A stretch of DNA of 64,000 nt from Ancylobacter lacus (GCF_018390635.1 NZ_JAHBGE010000072.1:165798-229797); one strand, 5' to 3'; shown: positions 47,990 to 58,318, numbered from the stretch's first letter. Notes: a model not told the origin generated them from the sequence alone. Translations and numbers: made by a program.

Positions 47990-50227
47990 ATGCCCCGCAA
48001 CACCGGGCCTGCCGACCGGATGATCCTTGCGGTCGCCCTCGTCATCCTGGCGGCGGTGTCGGCCATGGGGGCGTTTTCGCTGGTCGCGGCCGAGCGGATC
48101 GACGCCTCCGCGGGGCGGCGGTGGACCGATCTGGTCGGCGAATCGCTGCAGCGGCGGGCCAGCGACCTGCAGCGCGATCTCGCGAGCTTCGCGCATTGGG
48201 ACGAGTCGGTGCTGCGCACCGCCTTCTTCCTCGACGCCCCCTGGGTGCACCGCAATTTCGGCAAATGGCTGCACGACACCCGCCATCACGACCGCGCCTA
48301 CATCGTGATGGGCGACCGGGTGACCTATGCCGCGATCGACGGCGAGATGGTCGCCGCCCGCACCGCGCCCTTCGCGGCAGCCGCCATCATGCCGATCGTG
48401 CGCGGGGTGGAGAGCGCCTATGCCTCCGAGGCGGCGCAGGCCGCGGCACAGGAGAGCCGCTCGGGTGAGGAGACCCGCCCCAACATCGCGCCGGTGTTCC
48501 GGGCCGGCTATGCCACGGTGGACGGCGTGCCGGCGCTGGTCGGCGCCATCAGCATCACGCCCGATCTCGGCCGCGTGGTGTCTCCCACCCGGACCCCGCC
48601 CATCGCGGTGACGGTGGAGTTCCTCGACGGCGACTTCCTCCGCGATCTCATCGCCGAGCTGCATCTCGGCGATCCCGCCGTCTCCCACGAGCGGCCGGGG
48701 GAGGATCGGCTGGCGGTGCCCATTCCGTTCTCCGACCCCGCGGAGCGGCCGGCCTGGCTGAGCTGGCTGCCCGAGAAGGCCGGAGCGACCCTGCTGCGGG
48801 CGCTGCTGCCCTCCCTGATCGGCACCGCCGTCCTGCTGCTGGCGGCCTCGGTGATCGTGCTGTGGTTCGCCCGGCGGGCGACGGCCGACCTCGCCGAAAG
48901 CGAGGCGCTGGCCTCCCGCCTCGCCTTCGTCGACCCGCTGAGCGGGCTGGCGAACCGGGCCATGTTCCTGCGCACGCTGGCGGCGCGGCTGCCCCGCACC
49001 GGCGGGACGAGCCGGCTGGCGGTGCTGTTCGTCGATCTCGACGGCTTCAAGGACATCAACGACACCCTCGGCCATCAGTTCGGCGACCTCCTGCTGTCGG
49101 AGGTCGGTTCCCGGCTTCAGCACCTCGCCTCGGTGGACGGGCTGGCGGCGCGGTTTGGCGGCGACGAGTTCGTGCTGCTGCTGCCGATCGGCCCCGACAA
49201 GGCCGAGCTGGAGCAGCTCTGCACCAACATATTGGAGGTGCTGCGGCAGCCCTTCTCCATCGGCGCCCACACCATCGTCATCGGCGGCTCGGTGGGCGCG
49301 GTGGTGGCGCCCGATCACAGCAGCTCGGCCGACGAGCTGATCCGCCTCGCCGACATCGCGGTGTACCGGGCCAAGGCGGAGGGCCGCGCGACCTTCCGGG
49401 TGTTCGAGCCGAGCATGGAGGCGGAGCTGCGCCGCCGCCGCGAGGTGGAGCTGGAGCTCGCCAGCGCGCTCGACCGCGGCGAGATCACCGCCTACTTCCA
49501 ACCGCAGATGGCGATCGACGGCGAGATGGTGATCGGCTGCGAGGCGCTGGCGCGCTGGCAGCACCCCCGGCGCGGCATGATCCCGCCCTGGGAGTTCATC
49601 AGCATCGCCGAACAGTCCGGCCTCATCACCCGGCTCGACATGTATGTGCTGCGGCAGGCCTGCCTCGCCGCGCGCGACTGGGGCGGCATCAAGCTCGGCG
49701 TCAATCTCTCGGCGGTCGACTTCCTGTCGCACGATCTCGTGCGCAACATCGCCGCCATCCTGGAGGAGACCGGCTTCGAGCCGAGCCGGCTGGAGGTGGA
49801 GATCACCGAGACCCTGCTGGTGGGCAACCAGCCCGAGGCCTTCACCATCCTCTCCGCCCTGCGTGAGATGAATGTGCGCATCGCGCTGGACGATTTCGGC
49901 AGCGGCTATTCCTCGCTTGGCTATATCCGCCGGTTCCGCATCGACAGCCTGAAGATCGACCGCAGCTTCATCCAGAACATCGGCGTCACCGACGACGCCC
50001 CCGCCATCATCGACTGCGTGGTGCGGCTGGCGCGGGCGCTGGGGGTGACGGTGACGGCGGAAGGGGTCGAGACCCGGGCGCAGCTGCGCTACCTCGCCTC
50101 GGTGGGCTGCCATCACGCCCAGGGCTATCTGTTCGGCACGCCGATGCGGCGGGAGGATTTCGAGCAGTATCTCAGCCAGCGCCTGCCGCGCCGGGAGTAC
50201 GGCGAGTTCCGCGCGGCCTCCAAGTGA
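47990..50227 (+). CDS. Membrane GGDEF-EAL cyclic-di-GMP protein with CHASE4-like sensor
   Basis: The 745-aa protein has one N-terminal membrane helix, a periplasmic region (about 35-260; the FAHWDES segment suggests CHASE4), a second helix near 265-290, then GGDEF and EAL domains. The cyclase motif GGDEF (near 391) is intact. The phosphodiesterase domain keeps EAL (near 518), [10 protein letters not shown] and EGVET. No RxxD inhibitory site precedes GGDEF. Both activities are therefore possible and the net direction is open. ATG 47990 follows AAGGTG. Confidence 0.92.
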   Translation: MPRNTGPADRMILAVALVILAAVSAMGAFSLVAAERIDASAGRRWTDLVGESLQRRASDLQRDLASFAHWDESVLRTAFFLDAPWVHRNFGKWLHDTRHHDRAYIVMGDRVTYAAIDGEMVAARTAPFAAAAIMPIVRGVESAYASEAAQAAAQESRSGEETRPNIAPVFRAGYATVDGVPALVGAISITPDLGRVVSPTRTPPIAVTVEFLDGDFLRDLIAELHLGDPAVSHERPGEDRLAVPIPFSDPAERPAWLSWLPEKAGATLLRALLPSLIGTAVLLLAASVIVLWFARRATADLAESEALASRLAFVDPLSGLANRAMFLRTLAARLPRTGGTSRLAVLFVDLDGFKDINDTLGHQFGDLLLSEVGSRLQHLASVDGLAARFGGDEFVLLLPIGPDKAELEQLCTNILEVLRQPFSIGAHTIVIGGSVGAVVAPDHSSSADELIRLADIAVYRAKAEGRATFRVFEPSMEAELRRRREVELELASALDRGEITAYFQPQMAIDGEMVIGCEALARWQHPRRGMIPPWEFISIAEQSGLITRLDMYVLRQACLAARDWGGIKLGVNLSAVDFLSHDLVRNIAAILEETGFEPSRLEVEITETLLVGNQPEAFTILSALREMNVRIALDDFGSGYSSLGYIRRFRIDSLKIDRSFIQNIGVTDDAPAIIDCVVRLARALGVTVTAEGVETRAQLRYLASVGCHHAQGYLFGTPMRREDFEQYLSQRLPRREYGEFRAASK

Positions 50228-50238
50228 ACGGAGCTGCC

Positions 50239-51033
50239 GTGTTCTTCGTCGTCTCCAAACTCTTCTGGTCGGTCTTCGCGCCCTCCACCTTCCTCGCGGT
50301 GCTGGTGCTGGCGGGCCTCCTGCTGGCGCTGCGCTGGCGCCGCGCCGGCCTCTCTCTCGCCGGAGCCGGGGTGGCGGCGCTGCTGCTGTTCGGGCTGTCG
50401 CCGCTCTGGGCGGCGCTGCTGCTGCCGCTGGAGAACCGCTTCCCGGTGTTCCAGGACGATGGCGGGCGGGTCGACGGCGTCGTCGTGCTGGGCGGCGGCC
50501 AGAACCCCGACATCTCCGCCCTGCGCGACCAGCCGGCCTTTTCCGACACGGCCGAACGCATGATGGCGCTCGCCTATCTCGCGCGGCGCTATCCCGACGC
50601 CCGCGTCGTGTTTTCCGGCGGCAGCTCGGCGCTGGAGGCGCAGGCCGGCTTCACCGAGGCGGCGACGGTGCGGCGCACCCTGCCCTGGCTGGGGGTGCCG
50701 GTGGACCGGGTCCTGCTGGAGGATCGCTCCCGCAACACCTGGGAGAACGCGGTCTTCACCCGCGATCTGGTGCAGCCCCGGCCGGGCGAACGCTGGCTGC
50801 TGGTGACCTCCGCCTATCACATGCCGCGCGCGGTCGGCTGCTTCCGGGCGGCGGGGTTTCCCGTCACGGCCTTTCCCGTCGATTTCCGCACCACCGGGAC
50901 AATCGGCACGTCCAGCGTCGCCGGCTCGCTGGCCGAAGGCCTGCGCCAGTTCGAAATCGGGCTCAGGGAATGGATCGGCCTGCCGGTCTACTACGCCACC
51001 GGGCGGTCGTCGGCGCTGTTTCCCGCGCCCTGA
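50239..51033 (+). CDS. YdcF/ElyC-family (DUF218) membrane protein
   Basis: The 264-aa protein has two N-terminal membrane helices and a DUF218 domain with [27 protein letters not shown] and [11 protein letters not shown]. Relatives ElyC and SanA influence the cell envelope, but the chemistry is unknown. I chose GTG 50239 because CGGAG lies 5 nt before it. GTG 50224 would overlap the upstream stop as GTGA. Its 3' end overlaps the convergent gene at 50991 by 43 nt. Confidence 0.85.
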   Translation: MFFVVSKLFWSVFAPSTFLAVLVLAGLLLALRWRRAGLSLAGAGVAALLLFGLSPLWAALLLPLENRFPVFQDDGGRVDGVVVLGGGQNPDISALRDQPAFSDTAERMMALAYLARRYPDARVVFSGGSSALEAQAGFTEAATVRRTLPWLGVPVDRVLLEDRSRNTWENAVFTRDLVQPRPGERWLLVTSAYHMPRAVGCFRAAGFPVTAFPVDFRTTGTIGTSSVAGSLAEGLRQFEIGLREWIGLPVYYATGRSSALFPAP

Positions 51034-51341
51034 GGCGCGGGGCGGCCGAGGCGATAGACGCCGCGGAACTCGCCGGGGTCGACCGGCCGGCCCTTGCGGT
51101 AGATGGCGATGCGCCCCTCGATGGCCATGCGCACCGCGGCGCGGCGCACCCGCGGCAGGAAGCGCTGCCAGCGGTCCCGCGTCTGCGCCTCGGTGGCGAC
51201 CCGCACCGCCGCTTCCGCCGGGCTGATCGGGCGGCCCTTGGGGTCGGCGGCGATCAGGGCGAGGATGGCCTGTTCCACCGCCGGATCGGCGTCCACCGTG
51301 CCCTCGGCGGGGATCGCGGCGTCCTCATGGGCGGCGTTCAT
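50991..51341 (-). CDS. DUF3253-type protein
   Basis: The 116-aa protein matches the DUF3253 pattern: a short winged-helix-like region (ILALIAADPKGRPISPAEAA) and EGRIAIYRKGRPVDPGEFRG near the C-terminus. Function is unknown. Its start overlaps the stop of the DUF599 gene as ATGA, so the two are coupled. It overlaps the convergent ydcF-like gene by 43 nt at its 3' end. Confidence 0.8.
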   Translation of the reverse strand: MNAAHEDAAIPAEGTVDADPAVEQAILALIAADPKGRPISPAEAAVRVATEAQTRDRWQRFLPRVRRAAVRMAIEGRIAIYRKGRPVDPGEFRGVYRLGRPAPQGAGNSADDRPVA

Positions 51342-52033
51342 GCAGTCTCCTCCTCGTCCAGCACCCAATGCGCGTCCGCGCCGAACTGGCGATTCAGCAT
51401 CACCAGGAACAGCGCGAAGGTCGCGGCCATGAAGGCCCAGCCGTTCACATACCAGCCGAGATAGCCGATGGCGAAGAAGAAGGCGCGCTGTCCGCGGTTG
51501 AAATGCCGGCCCGCCAGCGTCGCCATGCGGGCTGCCTTGCGAACGTGGCGCTGCGCCGCCGGGGTCTGCGCCTCGGCGGGCGGCGGCGTCGAGCCCAGCA
51601 GGATGGTGGTGTAGTTGAACAGCCGGTAGGCCCACGCGAACTTGAAGAAGGCGTAGGCGAAGATGATGGTGATGCCGAAGGTTTTCAGCTCCCACGACAT
51701 CCGGTTTGCAGGCGCCACGAAAGGCAGGTCGGAGAAAATCTTCATCACGTCCTCCGAGGATTGGAGGATGGCGAGCGAGGCGCCGATGGCGAGCAGCGAG
51801 GTCGAGGCGAAGAAGGCGGTGCCGTTTTGCAGCGCGGCGACGATCTGCGCGTCGACGATGCGGTTGTCGCGCGCCAGCATCCGGTTCATCCAGTCGAGCC
51901 GGAACTGGTCCATCCGCCGGTTGAGGGTGCGCCGCTCCGACCACGACCCTTCCATGAGCTGGTGGTAGGTCAGCCATGCCGCGAGGAAAACCGCCAGCGC
52001 GACGTAATCCAGAAGCGAGAAACCCGGGATCAT
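51338..52033 (-). CDS. DUF599-family membrane protein
   Basis: The 231-aa protein has four or so membrane segments (near residues 8-25, 72-92, 118-138 and 187-217) and the family segment WMNRMLARDNRIVDAQIV. DUF599 proteins are widespread in proteobacteria with no known function. It is the first gene of a two-gene minus-strand unit with the DUF3253 gene. Confidence 0.85.
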   Translation of the reverse strand: MIPGFSLLDYVALAVFLAAWLTYHQLMEGSWSERRTLNRRMDQFRLDWMNRMLARDNRIVDAQIVAALQNGTAFFASTSLLAIGASLAILQSSEDVMKIFSDLPFVAPANRMSWELKTFGITIIFAYAFFKFAWAYRLFNYTTILLGSTPPPAEAQTPAAQRHVRKAARMATLAGRHFNRGQRAFFFAIGYLGWYVNGWAFMAATFALFLVMLNRQFGADAHWVLDEEETA

Positions 52034-52176
52034 CGCAGGGTCGGTCTCCGGCCGTGTTCGGCGCCCGCGCCGGGCCGCGTCTCATGCAGGCCGCACGGGA
52101 CAGCAATGCACGCGTGCGGGGCATCATGACGGTTTTGCGATTGCGAAATCATTCACGATTCATTAGCTTTTGAAAC

Positions 52177-52362
52177 ATGCAGCGCGATACGGCCGGGGGG
52201 CCTGCCGACGCCGCGGGCAGCTTCATCATCATGGTATCTCCTATGAATTCCGTTACCGAGCGCTCCTGCTGGGGCGTGGCACGCTGGGCAGCCGCCCTCT
52301 TCCTTGCCGGTGTCGGCATCGTCTACCTCTTCGGCGGATTCGCCTCGGTCGTCAGCAGCTAG
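52177..52362 (+). CDS. Small single-pass membrane protein, uncharacterised
   Basis: This is a predicted 61-aa protein with one hydrophobic helix near the C-terminus (WAAALFLAGVGIVYLFGGF). The true start may be ATG 52231 or 52243 (MNSVTERSCWGVARW), giving about 39-43 aa. None has a strong ribosome-binding site. I recognise no family. The helix and GC-rich third positions favour it being real. Confidence 0.45.
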   Translation: MQRDTAGGPADAAGSFIIMVSPMNSVTERSCWGVARWAAALFLAGVGIVYLFGGFASVVSS

Positions 52363-52547
52363 GCCGCGCCGCCGCTTCCGCCATCCGCCGCCGGCCGACC
52401 CCTCAGTCGTGGGTGCGCGGCGGCTGCGGCCTTCGCGGCGGTCGTTTCGCGATAGCCTGGGGGCAGCCGGCCGCCGAGGTGCAGCGACGACTTGCAGTGG
52501 TAGGGTTTTGCCCCGATTGTCCGCGTCGGACAGGGGAGAACTCGGCT

Positions 52548-53222
52548 GTGGCGCTCAAGCTCATCATCGGCAACAAGAACTATTCGTCCTGGTCGCTGCG
52601 GCCGTGGCTGGCCTTGACCGCGGCGGGAATCCCGTTCGAGGAAGAGCTGGTGCTGCTCGACACGCCGGAATTCGTCGAGCGGGTGCGGCCCTATTCGCCC
52701 ACGCTGCGGGTGCCGATCCTGATCGACGGCGACGCGGTAGTGTGGGAATCCATCGCCATCATCGAGCACATCGCCGAGCGCTTTCCGCAGGCGGGCATCT
52801 GGCCCGCCGATCCGGTGGCGCGGGCGCGGGCCCGTTCGCAGGCCACCGAGATGCATGGCGGCTTCTCCGGCATCCGCAGTGCGTTCCCGATGAACCTCTG
52901 GCGGCCGGTCGCGCCGCACCCGGTGCCCGAGCGGGCCCAGCGCGACCTCGACGCCATCACCGCCGGCTGGCGCACGGCGCGCGAGCGCTTCGGCGCCGGC
53001 GGCGACTTCCTGTTCGGCGCCTTCGGCGGCGTCGACGCCATGTATGCCCCCATCGCGACGCGCATCCGCACCTATGGGCTGCCGGTCGACCCGGTGAGCG
53101 CCGCCTATGTCGAGGCGATCCACGCCCACCCCGCGTTCCGCGCCTGGTATGACGCCGCGCTGCAGGAGACCGCGCTGGTCGCCGATGACGAGATCGACTG
53201 GCCGGTGGTCAAGCGGATCTGA
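52548..53222 (+). CDS. Glutathione S-transferase family protein
   Basis: The 224-aa protein has a thioredoxin-like N-terminal domain (KLIIGNKNYSSWSLRPW), with Ser residues where zeta/theta-like GSTs carry the catalytic Ser, and VPILIDGDAVVWESIAIIEH for the gamma-glutamyl site. A helical C-terminal domain follows. The start is GTG 52548, with GGGGAG about 10 nt upstream. Substrate is unknown. Confidence 0.88.
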   Translation: MALKLIIGNKNYSSWSLRPWLALTAAGIPFEEELVLLDTPEFVERVRPYSPTLRVPILIDGDAVVWESIAIIEHIAERFPQAGIWPADPVARARARSQATEMHGGFSGIRSAFPMNLWRPVAPHPVPERAQRDLDAITAGWRTARERFGAGGDFLFGAFGGVDAMYAPIATRIRTYGLPVDPVSAAYVEAIHAHPAFRAWYDAALQETALVADDEIDWPVVKRI

Positions 53223-53362
53223 CGAATCAGGCCTTGGGCCGGGCGCACCCGCTGCTCCGCCGAGGGGCGACCCGGAGCGTCCGTCACAAAGCGGGTGCGC
53301 CCCTGAAAAATTCCGGCGCCGGGCTCTGGCTCCGCGCCCGCCGCGCGTGCTAGCCAGACCGC

Positions 53363-53800
53363 ATGCCGCTCCACCTGCTGAAGCTCTGCGTCGGTGCCGA
53401 CTCCATCGAGGACATCGAGGCATGGATCGCCGAGACCCTGGCCGATCAGGCCGGGCGCGGCCTCGCGCCCCATCACGCCCACGTCACGCGGATGGTGCCG
53501 ACCCGGGTGGAGGAACTGCTTGACGGCGGCTCGCTCTACTGGGTTGTCAAAGGCGAGGTGAGCTGCCGCCAGCGCCTCCTCGCGGTGACCCCCTTCGTCG
53601 ATGCCGATGGTATTCGCCGCTGCGAGCTCGTGCTGGAGCCGTCGGTGCAGCGTGTCGAGCCGCGGCCGAGCCGCCCGTTCCAGGGATGGCGGTATCTGGC
53701 GCCCAAGGATGCCCCGCCCGATCTGGGTACCGCCAGTGGCGGCGGCGAGGCGCTGCCGGAGAGCCTGCGGCGCGAGCTGCGCGCGCTCGGCCTGATCTGA
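53363..53800 (+). CDS. DUF1489-family protein
   Basis: The 145-aa protein (MPLHLLKLCVGADSIEDIEAW; SLYWVVKGEVSCRQRLLAV; PFQGWRYL) matches DUF1489, a family largely confined to alphaproteobacteria and of unknown function. The WVVKG-x-RQ-type stretch suggests a nucleic-acid-related role, but that is a guess. Confidence 0.85.
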   Translation: MPLHLLKLCVGADSIEDIEAWIAETLADQAGRGLAPHHAHVTRMVPTRVEELLDGGSLYWVVKGEVSCRQRLLAVTPFVDADGIRRCELVLEPSVQRVEPRPSRPFQGWRYLAPKDAPPDLGTASGGGEALPESLRRELRALGLI

Positions 53801-53928
53801 TCCTCCCGAGCGGCGATGTCGGCCTCATCGTCCACCTCATCGCACTGACCATCCATCCCGAGCGGACCCATTTCCGGCGTCGCGCGTTGGCACGAAAGCA
53901 ATGGGCAGACAACGCGGAAGGACGGAAC

Positions 53929-54099
53929 ATGGCAGAGGACAGCACCAAGGAGAATCGCGTCGTAGAGAATGGCGAGGTCGGCGTGCAGTCGACCACCCCG
54001 TCGCGGCAGAGCGTCGAAGTGCGGCCGATGCGCTACGTGCTCGGTATCGGGCTGGTGCTGGTCATCATCGGCATGGCCGTCAGCTACATCAGCATCTAG
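53929..54099 (+). CDS. Small tail-anchored membrane protein, uncharacterised
   Basis: The 56-aa protein has a charged N-terminal half (MAEDSTKENRVVENGEVG) and a C-terminal hydrophobic helix (YVLGIGLVLVIIGMAVSYI). ATG 53929 has AAGGA 6 nt upstream, a good ribosome-binding site. I recognise no named family. Confidence 0.65.
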   Translation: MAEDSTKENRVVENGEVGVQSTTPSRQSVEVRPMRYVLGIGLVLVIIGMAVSYISI

Positions 54100-54162
54100 C
54101 CGAAGCGAGCCGGTGCAGCAGCCGAAGTTCCTTAGAATCAATAACTTGGCCGCGATGGCTCG

Positions 54163-55020
54163 CTAGCCCGCCGGCACCGGCACATTGTCGATGAGCCGGG
54201 TCCGTCCCAGCCGCGCTGCCGTGAGAAGGCGGATCGGGCCGTCGGCGACTGAGGCCACCGGCGCCAGCGTCAGTGCGTGCCGGGCGGCGACGTAATCGAC
54301 AGAAAAGCCTTGCGATTCCAAGAGGTTGCGCGCTTCGTCGGCCGCAGCCCCGGCATCGCCGCCCGCCGCGATCCTCTCGGCGGCCGCGGTGAGCGCCCGG
54401 TAGATCAGCGGCGCCAGCTGGCGCTCCTCGGGCGAGAGATAAATGTTGCGCGAGGAGAGGGCGAGGCCGTCCGGCTCGCGCACCGTGGGTACGCCGACGA
54501 CCTTGACGCCGAGGTCGAGGTCCCGGGCCATGCGGCTAACCACTTGAAGTTGCTGGTAGTCTTTCTCGCCAAAAAAGGCGAGGTCGGGCCGGCACTGGGT
54601 GAAGAGCTTGGCGACCACGGTGGCGACGCCGGCAAAATGGGTGGGACGGAACGCGCTCTCCAGCCCCTCGGCGGGCCCGCCGAGCGACACCGTGGTGCAG
54701 AAGCCGTCCGGGTACATCTCGGCGACGTCGGGGGTGAACACCGCATCGGTCCGCGCCGCCGCCAGCTTCACCATATCCGCCGGCAACGTCCTGGGATAAC
54801 GCGAGAAATCCTCGTTTGGGCCGAACTGCGCGGGATTGACGAACACCGAGGCGACGACCCGGTCCGCCCGCCGCCGCGCCGCGCGCACCAGCGCGATATG
54901 GCCGACATGGAGCGCGCCCATGGTGGGGACCAGCGCGACGCGCTCGCCCGCCGCCCGCCACGCCCCGACCTGCCGGCGCAGCGCTGAGACCGTTCGTATC
55001 CGCTTCAATCCGTCATACAT
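54163..55020 (-). CDS. panC: Pantothenate synthetase
   Basis: The 285-aa protein has [14 protein letters not shown] (the HIGH-like ATP site), [29 protein letters not shown] and [13 protein letters not shown]. It ligates pantoate to beta-alanine with ATP, the last step to pantothenate. The start at 55020 ([11 protein letters not shown]) fits the family length. No panB is adjacent. A divergent gene starts 117 nt away. Confidence 0.95.
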   Translation of the reverse strand: MYDGLKRIRTVSALRRQVGAWRAAGERVALVPTMGALHVGHIALVRAARRRADRVVASVFVNPAQFGPNEDFSRYPRTLPADMVKLAAARTDAVFTPDVAEMYPDGFCTTVSLGGPAEGLESAFRPTHFAGVATVVAKLFTQCRPDLAFFGEKDYQQLQVVSRMARDLDLGVKVVGVPTVREPDGLALSSRNIYLSPEERQLAPLIYRALTAAAERIAAGGDAGAAADEARNLLESQGFSVDYVAARHALTLAPVASVADGPIRLLTAARLGRTRLIDNVPVPAG

Positions 55021-55137
55021 TGCCGAAAACCGCCCTTTGGCGCCCCGCTGGCGCGGTGGGTGGCGGGAACCTATCAAGCACCTTCGAACCGTCAACCGCG
55101 CCGTTCCGCGCGCTTGGCCGCAGGGTGATAAACGGGC

Positions 55138-55869
55138 GTGGGCATGGTGTCTCGACGGGTGACGACGACAGGCGCGACAACGGGGGAGGTGGACGCCTTT
55201 CTCCGGAAGATCGCCATAACCCCTTCTCCGATCAGTAAATCTTCCAGTGCCGCGCGGCGGCTGGTGTTCGGCCTCGACGCGACCATGAGCCGGCAGCCGA
55301 CCTGGGATCTCGCCTGCACGCTGCAGGCCGCCATGTTCGAGGAGGCGGCGGCGCTCGGCGGGCTGGAGGTGCAGCTGGTGTATTACCGCGGCCCTTCCGA
55401 GTGCCGGGCCTCGCGCTGGACGCCGGATGCGATCAAACTCGCCGCCCTGATGGGGCGCGTCGGTTGCCAGGGTGGGCCGACCCAGCTCGCCCGCATGATT
55501 CGGCACGTCGAGGACGAGGCGGCGCGGGCCCCGGTCGGGGCGTTCGTCTTCGTCGGCGACGCGATGGAAGAAGGCATCGATGCCGTCTGCGCCGCCGCCG
55601 GCCAGCTCGCCTTGCGGGGCGTGCCCGCCTTCATGTTCCAGGAGGGCAGCGATTCCGCCGTCACCACCGCCTATCGCGAGGTCGCCCGGCTGACCGGAGG
55701 CGCGTGGGCGCGCTTCGATGCCGGCGCTGCCGGCGAGCTGCGCAACCTGCTGCGAGCCGCGGCGGCCTATGCCGCGGGCGGCGCGGAGGCGCTGACCAGG
55801 CTGGCAAGGCAGCCCGGTGGCGCCGCCGCCGCCGGGCGCCTGGTCGCCTCGATGCGGGGCGGCCAATGA
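55138..55869 (+). CDS. Von Willebrand A-like protein paired with a J-domain gene
   Basis: The 243-aa protein has a VWA-like core: [16 protein letters not shown] resembles a MIDAS site (D-x-T-x-S), and [13 protein letters not shown] gives a further acidic strand end. An Ala/Gly-rich C-terminus follows. Such domains bind metal and partner proteins. It has no signal peptide. The start is GTG 55138, with ATG 55144 as alternative. Its stop overlaps the next ATG as ATGA, so it is coupled to the membrane J-domain gene. Confidence 0.75.
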   Translation: MGMVSRRVTTTGATTGEVDAFLRKIAITPSPISKSSSAARRLVFGLDATMSRQPTWDLACTLQAAMFEEAAALGGLEVQLVYYRGPSECRASRWTPDAIKLAALMGRVGCQGGPTQLARMIRHVEDEAARAPVGAFVFVGDAMEEGIDAVCAAAGQLALRGVPAFMFQEGSDSAVTTAYREVARLTGGAWARFDAGAAGELRNLLRAAAAYAAGGAEALTRLARQPGGAAAAGRLVASMRGGQ

Positions 55870-56573
55870 TCAATCTGCTCCTTGGCGCCCTGATTCTCGG
55901 TGGCGGAATCTACCTGCTGAAAATGCTGGGCCGTGCCGACCCCAAGCGTCTCGCGCGCACGCTGCGGGCCCTCGGCGGCTGGGCCTCGCTGGCGCTGGCG
56001 GCGTTTCTGCTGCTGAAAGGGCAGGTGGCGACGGGGCTGCCGCTCGGGCTGTTCGGCCTGTCGCTGCTCGGCTGGAGCGCGACGCGTCACGCAAGCGGGT
56101 TCTTCCGGCGTTCTCGCCCCTCGCCGGGCCGGGCTTCCCGCATTCGGACCGCGCAGCTCGACATGAGCCTCGACCACGACAGCGGCGCCCTGTCCGGCCA
56201 GGTCCTCACCGGCGTCTTCGCCGGTCGAGCGCTCGATCAGCTCGACCTGATGCAGCTCATCGCCCTCCGGCGGGAGAGCGATGAGCAGAGCCGGCGCCTA
56301 CTCGAAGCTTATCTTGACCGCCGGGCGCCCGGCTGGCGTGAACACACTCAAGGCGACCCGGGCGGGCGGAGCGCTGCGCCGCCGCGCGCTGGCGCGATGA
56401 CGGAAGAGGAGGCCCACGATGTCCTGGGCCTTCAGCCGGGGGCGGGCGTGCCCGACATCACCAAAGCTCACCGGAGCCTTATGAAGAAACTCCATCCCGA
56501 CCAGGGCGGATCGAACTATCTCGCGGCGCGGGTCAATGAGGCCAAGGATATCCTGATGCGTCGACATCGCTGA
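55866..56573 (+). CDS. Membrane-anchored J-domain protein
   Basis: The 235-aa protein has two or three N-terminal hydrophobic segments (1-20, 40-60 and 62-75), a linker, and a C-terminal J domain ([15 protein letters not shown]) with the HPD triad in [11 protein letters not shown], so it should stimulate an Hsp70 such as DnaK. Its start overlaps the VWA-like gene by 4 nt. It resembles DjlA-type or TIM14-like J proteins. The client is unknown. Confidence 0.85.
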   Translation: MINLLLGALILGGGIYLLKMLGRADPKRLARTLRALGGWASLALAAFLLLKGQVATGLPLGLFGLSLLGWSATRHASGFFRRSRPSPGRASRIRTAQLDMSLDHDSGALSGQVLTGVFAGRALDQLDLMQLIALRRESDEQSRRLLEAYLDRRAPGWREHTQGDPGGRSAAPPRAGAMTEEEAHDVLGLQPGAGVPDITKAHRSLMKKLHPDQGGSNYLAARVNEAKDILMRRHR

Positions 56574-56581
56574 CACCGCCT

Positions 56582-58318
56582 TCAATTCCGGAACACCATG
56601 CAGGCGAAGTCGCCGCGCTTCAGCGCCTTGCAGGCGTTCTGAGCCGCGGCCTGGGCGTCGAACCCGGCAAAGCGGGCCCGAACGATCGTGGACGAGCCCT
56701 TGCGGGCCACTTCGGTGAAGGGCTCGGCCTGGCGCAGGGCCGCGCCGCCGATCGACTTGGCCTTGGCCATGTGGGCGCGGGCATCTTCCTCCGAGCCGAA
56801 GGCGCCGATCTGGATGCCCCAGCCGGACCGCGCCGCGGCCTTGGCGGTGGTCTTGGAGGTCGGCGGCGGGGCCGCTGGAGCGGCAGGGGCGGGCTGCGCG
56901 GGCAGCGTCACCGGACCGGCGCTGGCGACCTGAACCGGACGCGTGGTCGGGCGCGGCGCCGGGGCGGTGCTGCCGCCCATGCTTGCGGCGGCGAAGGTAA
57001 GGGTGCCGAGCGTGCCCGGCTGCCCGCTGATCGAAGCGACTGGCGCGCTGGGACGGGGCACCGCGATGGTCTTCACAGGCGTCGGCACGATCGGGGCCAC
57101 GGAGCCCGCGGCGGGTGCCGCTGCAACTTCCTGCGGCGCGGACGGGGCGACATACATGATGCGGGTGGCCGCGGGAGCCTGCTGCTGCGGAGCGGCGGCG
57201 GGCGCCGGTGCCGGTGCCGGGACGGCGGCAACGCGGGTTGTCGCTGGCGCTTCCTCGGGCAGGGCGGCGGTGGTCATCTCGGCCTCGTCCTCGTTCAGCT
57301 CGGCAACGGCTGGCTCGGGAAGCGGGGCCGGCGCGGTGGCGCGGGCGATGGTTGGCGCAGAGGCGGCTGCCGCCGCGTTCTCGGCGACCGGCGCGACCAC
57401 CTGGCGCCCGGCATAGGCGACGGGGAGGTAGGTGGTGAGCAGCGCGGCCATCTGCTGATCGCGCGAGGCGGCGGTCCGGCCGCCCAACACCACGGCAACC
57501 AGATGGCGGCCGTCGCGCCGCACATTCGTCATCAGGTTGAAGCCGGAGGCGGCAGTATAGCCGGTCTTGATGCCGTCCACACCCTCGATCTTGCCGAGCA
57601 GGCGGTTGTGGTTACCGATGGGCGTACCCTTGTAGTAGAAGGTGCGGGTGGCGAACATCGGGTAATAGCGCGGGAAGCGCTCCTGGATCGCGCGGGCGAG
57701 GATGGAGAGATCGCGCGCCGTGGTGACCTGACGCGGGTCGGGCAGGCCGTTCGGATTCACGAAAACCGAGCGCGACATGCCGAGCGCGCGCGCCTTGCGG
57801 GTCATCATGGTGCCGAAGGTGGCGGTGTCGCCGGCAATGTTCTCCGCGATGACGACGGCGACGTCATTGGCCGAGCGCGTGATGAGGGCCTTGATCGCGT
57901 CTTCGACGGTGATTGTGGAGCCAGGCTTCACGCCCAGCTTCGAAGGCTGCTGCGCCGCCGCGTAGCGGGAGACGGTCAGCTCCGAATCCATGCGCAGCTT
58001 GCCGGCGCTGACCTGCTCGAACAGGAGATAGAGCGTCATCACCTTGGTAACGGAAGCAGGGTGCCGCAGCTCGTCGGCCGCCTGCTCGCGCAGGACACGT
58101 CCCGTATTGGCGTCGACGACGATTTCCGAATAGCCGTGCTTCCAGACTCCCGACGCTGCTGCGGTCTTCGGGGCCTGCTGGCTCACCGCCGGCCGCGCCG
58201 CGACACGCTTCTTCTTGGTGGTCTTCGCCTCGGCAACACCGGCACCAGCCACCGCCAGCACCATGAGGAGCGCGCCGGCACGCAAGCAATACGCACCGAA
58301 AGTCGCCGGAACCCGCAT
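56582..58318 (-). CDS. D-alanyl-D-alanine carboxypeptidase (PBP5 family) with SPOR domain
   Basis: The 578-aa protein has a signal peptide (about 1-31) and a peptidase S11 domain with all three active-site motifs: Ser89-x-x-Lys92 (SVTK), SAN and KTGYT. A Pro/Ala-rich linker (about 320-495) leads to a C-terminal SPOR domain (WGIQIGAFGSEEDARAHM) that binds glycan strands lacking stem peptides, as at division sites. It trims pentapeptides in the periplasm. Its 3' end lies 8 nt from the convergent J-domain gene. Confidence 0.93.
   Translation of the reverse strand: MRVPATFGAYCLRAGALLMVLAVAGAGVAEAKTTKKKRVAARPAVSQQAPKTAAASGVWKHGYSEIVVDANTGRVLREQAADELRHPASVTKVMTLYLLFEQVSAGKLRMDSELTVSRYAAAQQPSKLGVKPGSTITVEDAIKALITRSANDVAVVIAENIAGDTATFGTMMTRKARALGMSRSVFVNPNGLPDPRQVTTARDLSILARAIQERFPRYYPMFATRTFYYKGTPIGNHNRLLGKIEGVDGIKTGYTAASGFNLMTNVRRDGRHLVAVVLGGRTAASRDQQMAALLTTYLPVAYAGRQVVAPVAENAAAAASAPTIARATAPAPLPEPAVAELNEDEAEMTTAALPEEAPATTRVAAVPAPAPAPAAAPQQQAPAATRIMYVAPSAPQEVAAAPAAGSVAPIVPTPVKTIAVPRPSAPVASISGQPGTLGTLTFAAASMGGSTAPAPRPTTRPVQVASAGPVTLPAQPAPAAPAAPPPTSKTTAKAAARSGWGIQIGAFGSEEDARAHMAKAKSIGGAALRQAEPFTEVARKGSSTIVRARFAGFDAQAAAQNACKALKRGDFACMVFRN

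Noticed and set aside
45890..50116. A 1408-codon minus-strand frame across mgtE and the GGDEF-EAL gene
   Set aside because: Only the last 97 codons (acylphosphatase) have family homology and a sensible start. The rest is antisense to two well-supported genes.
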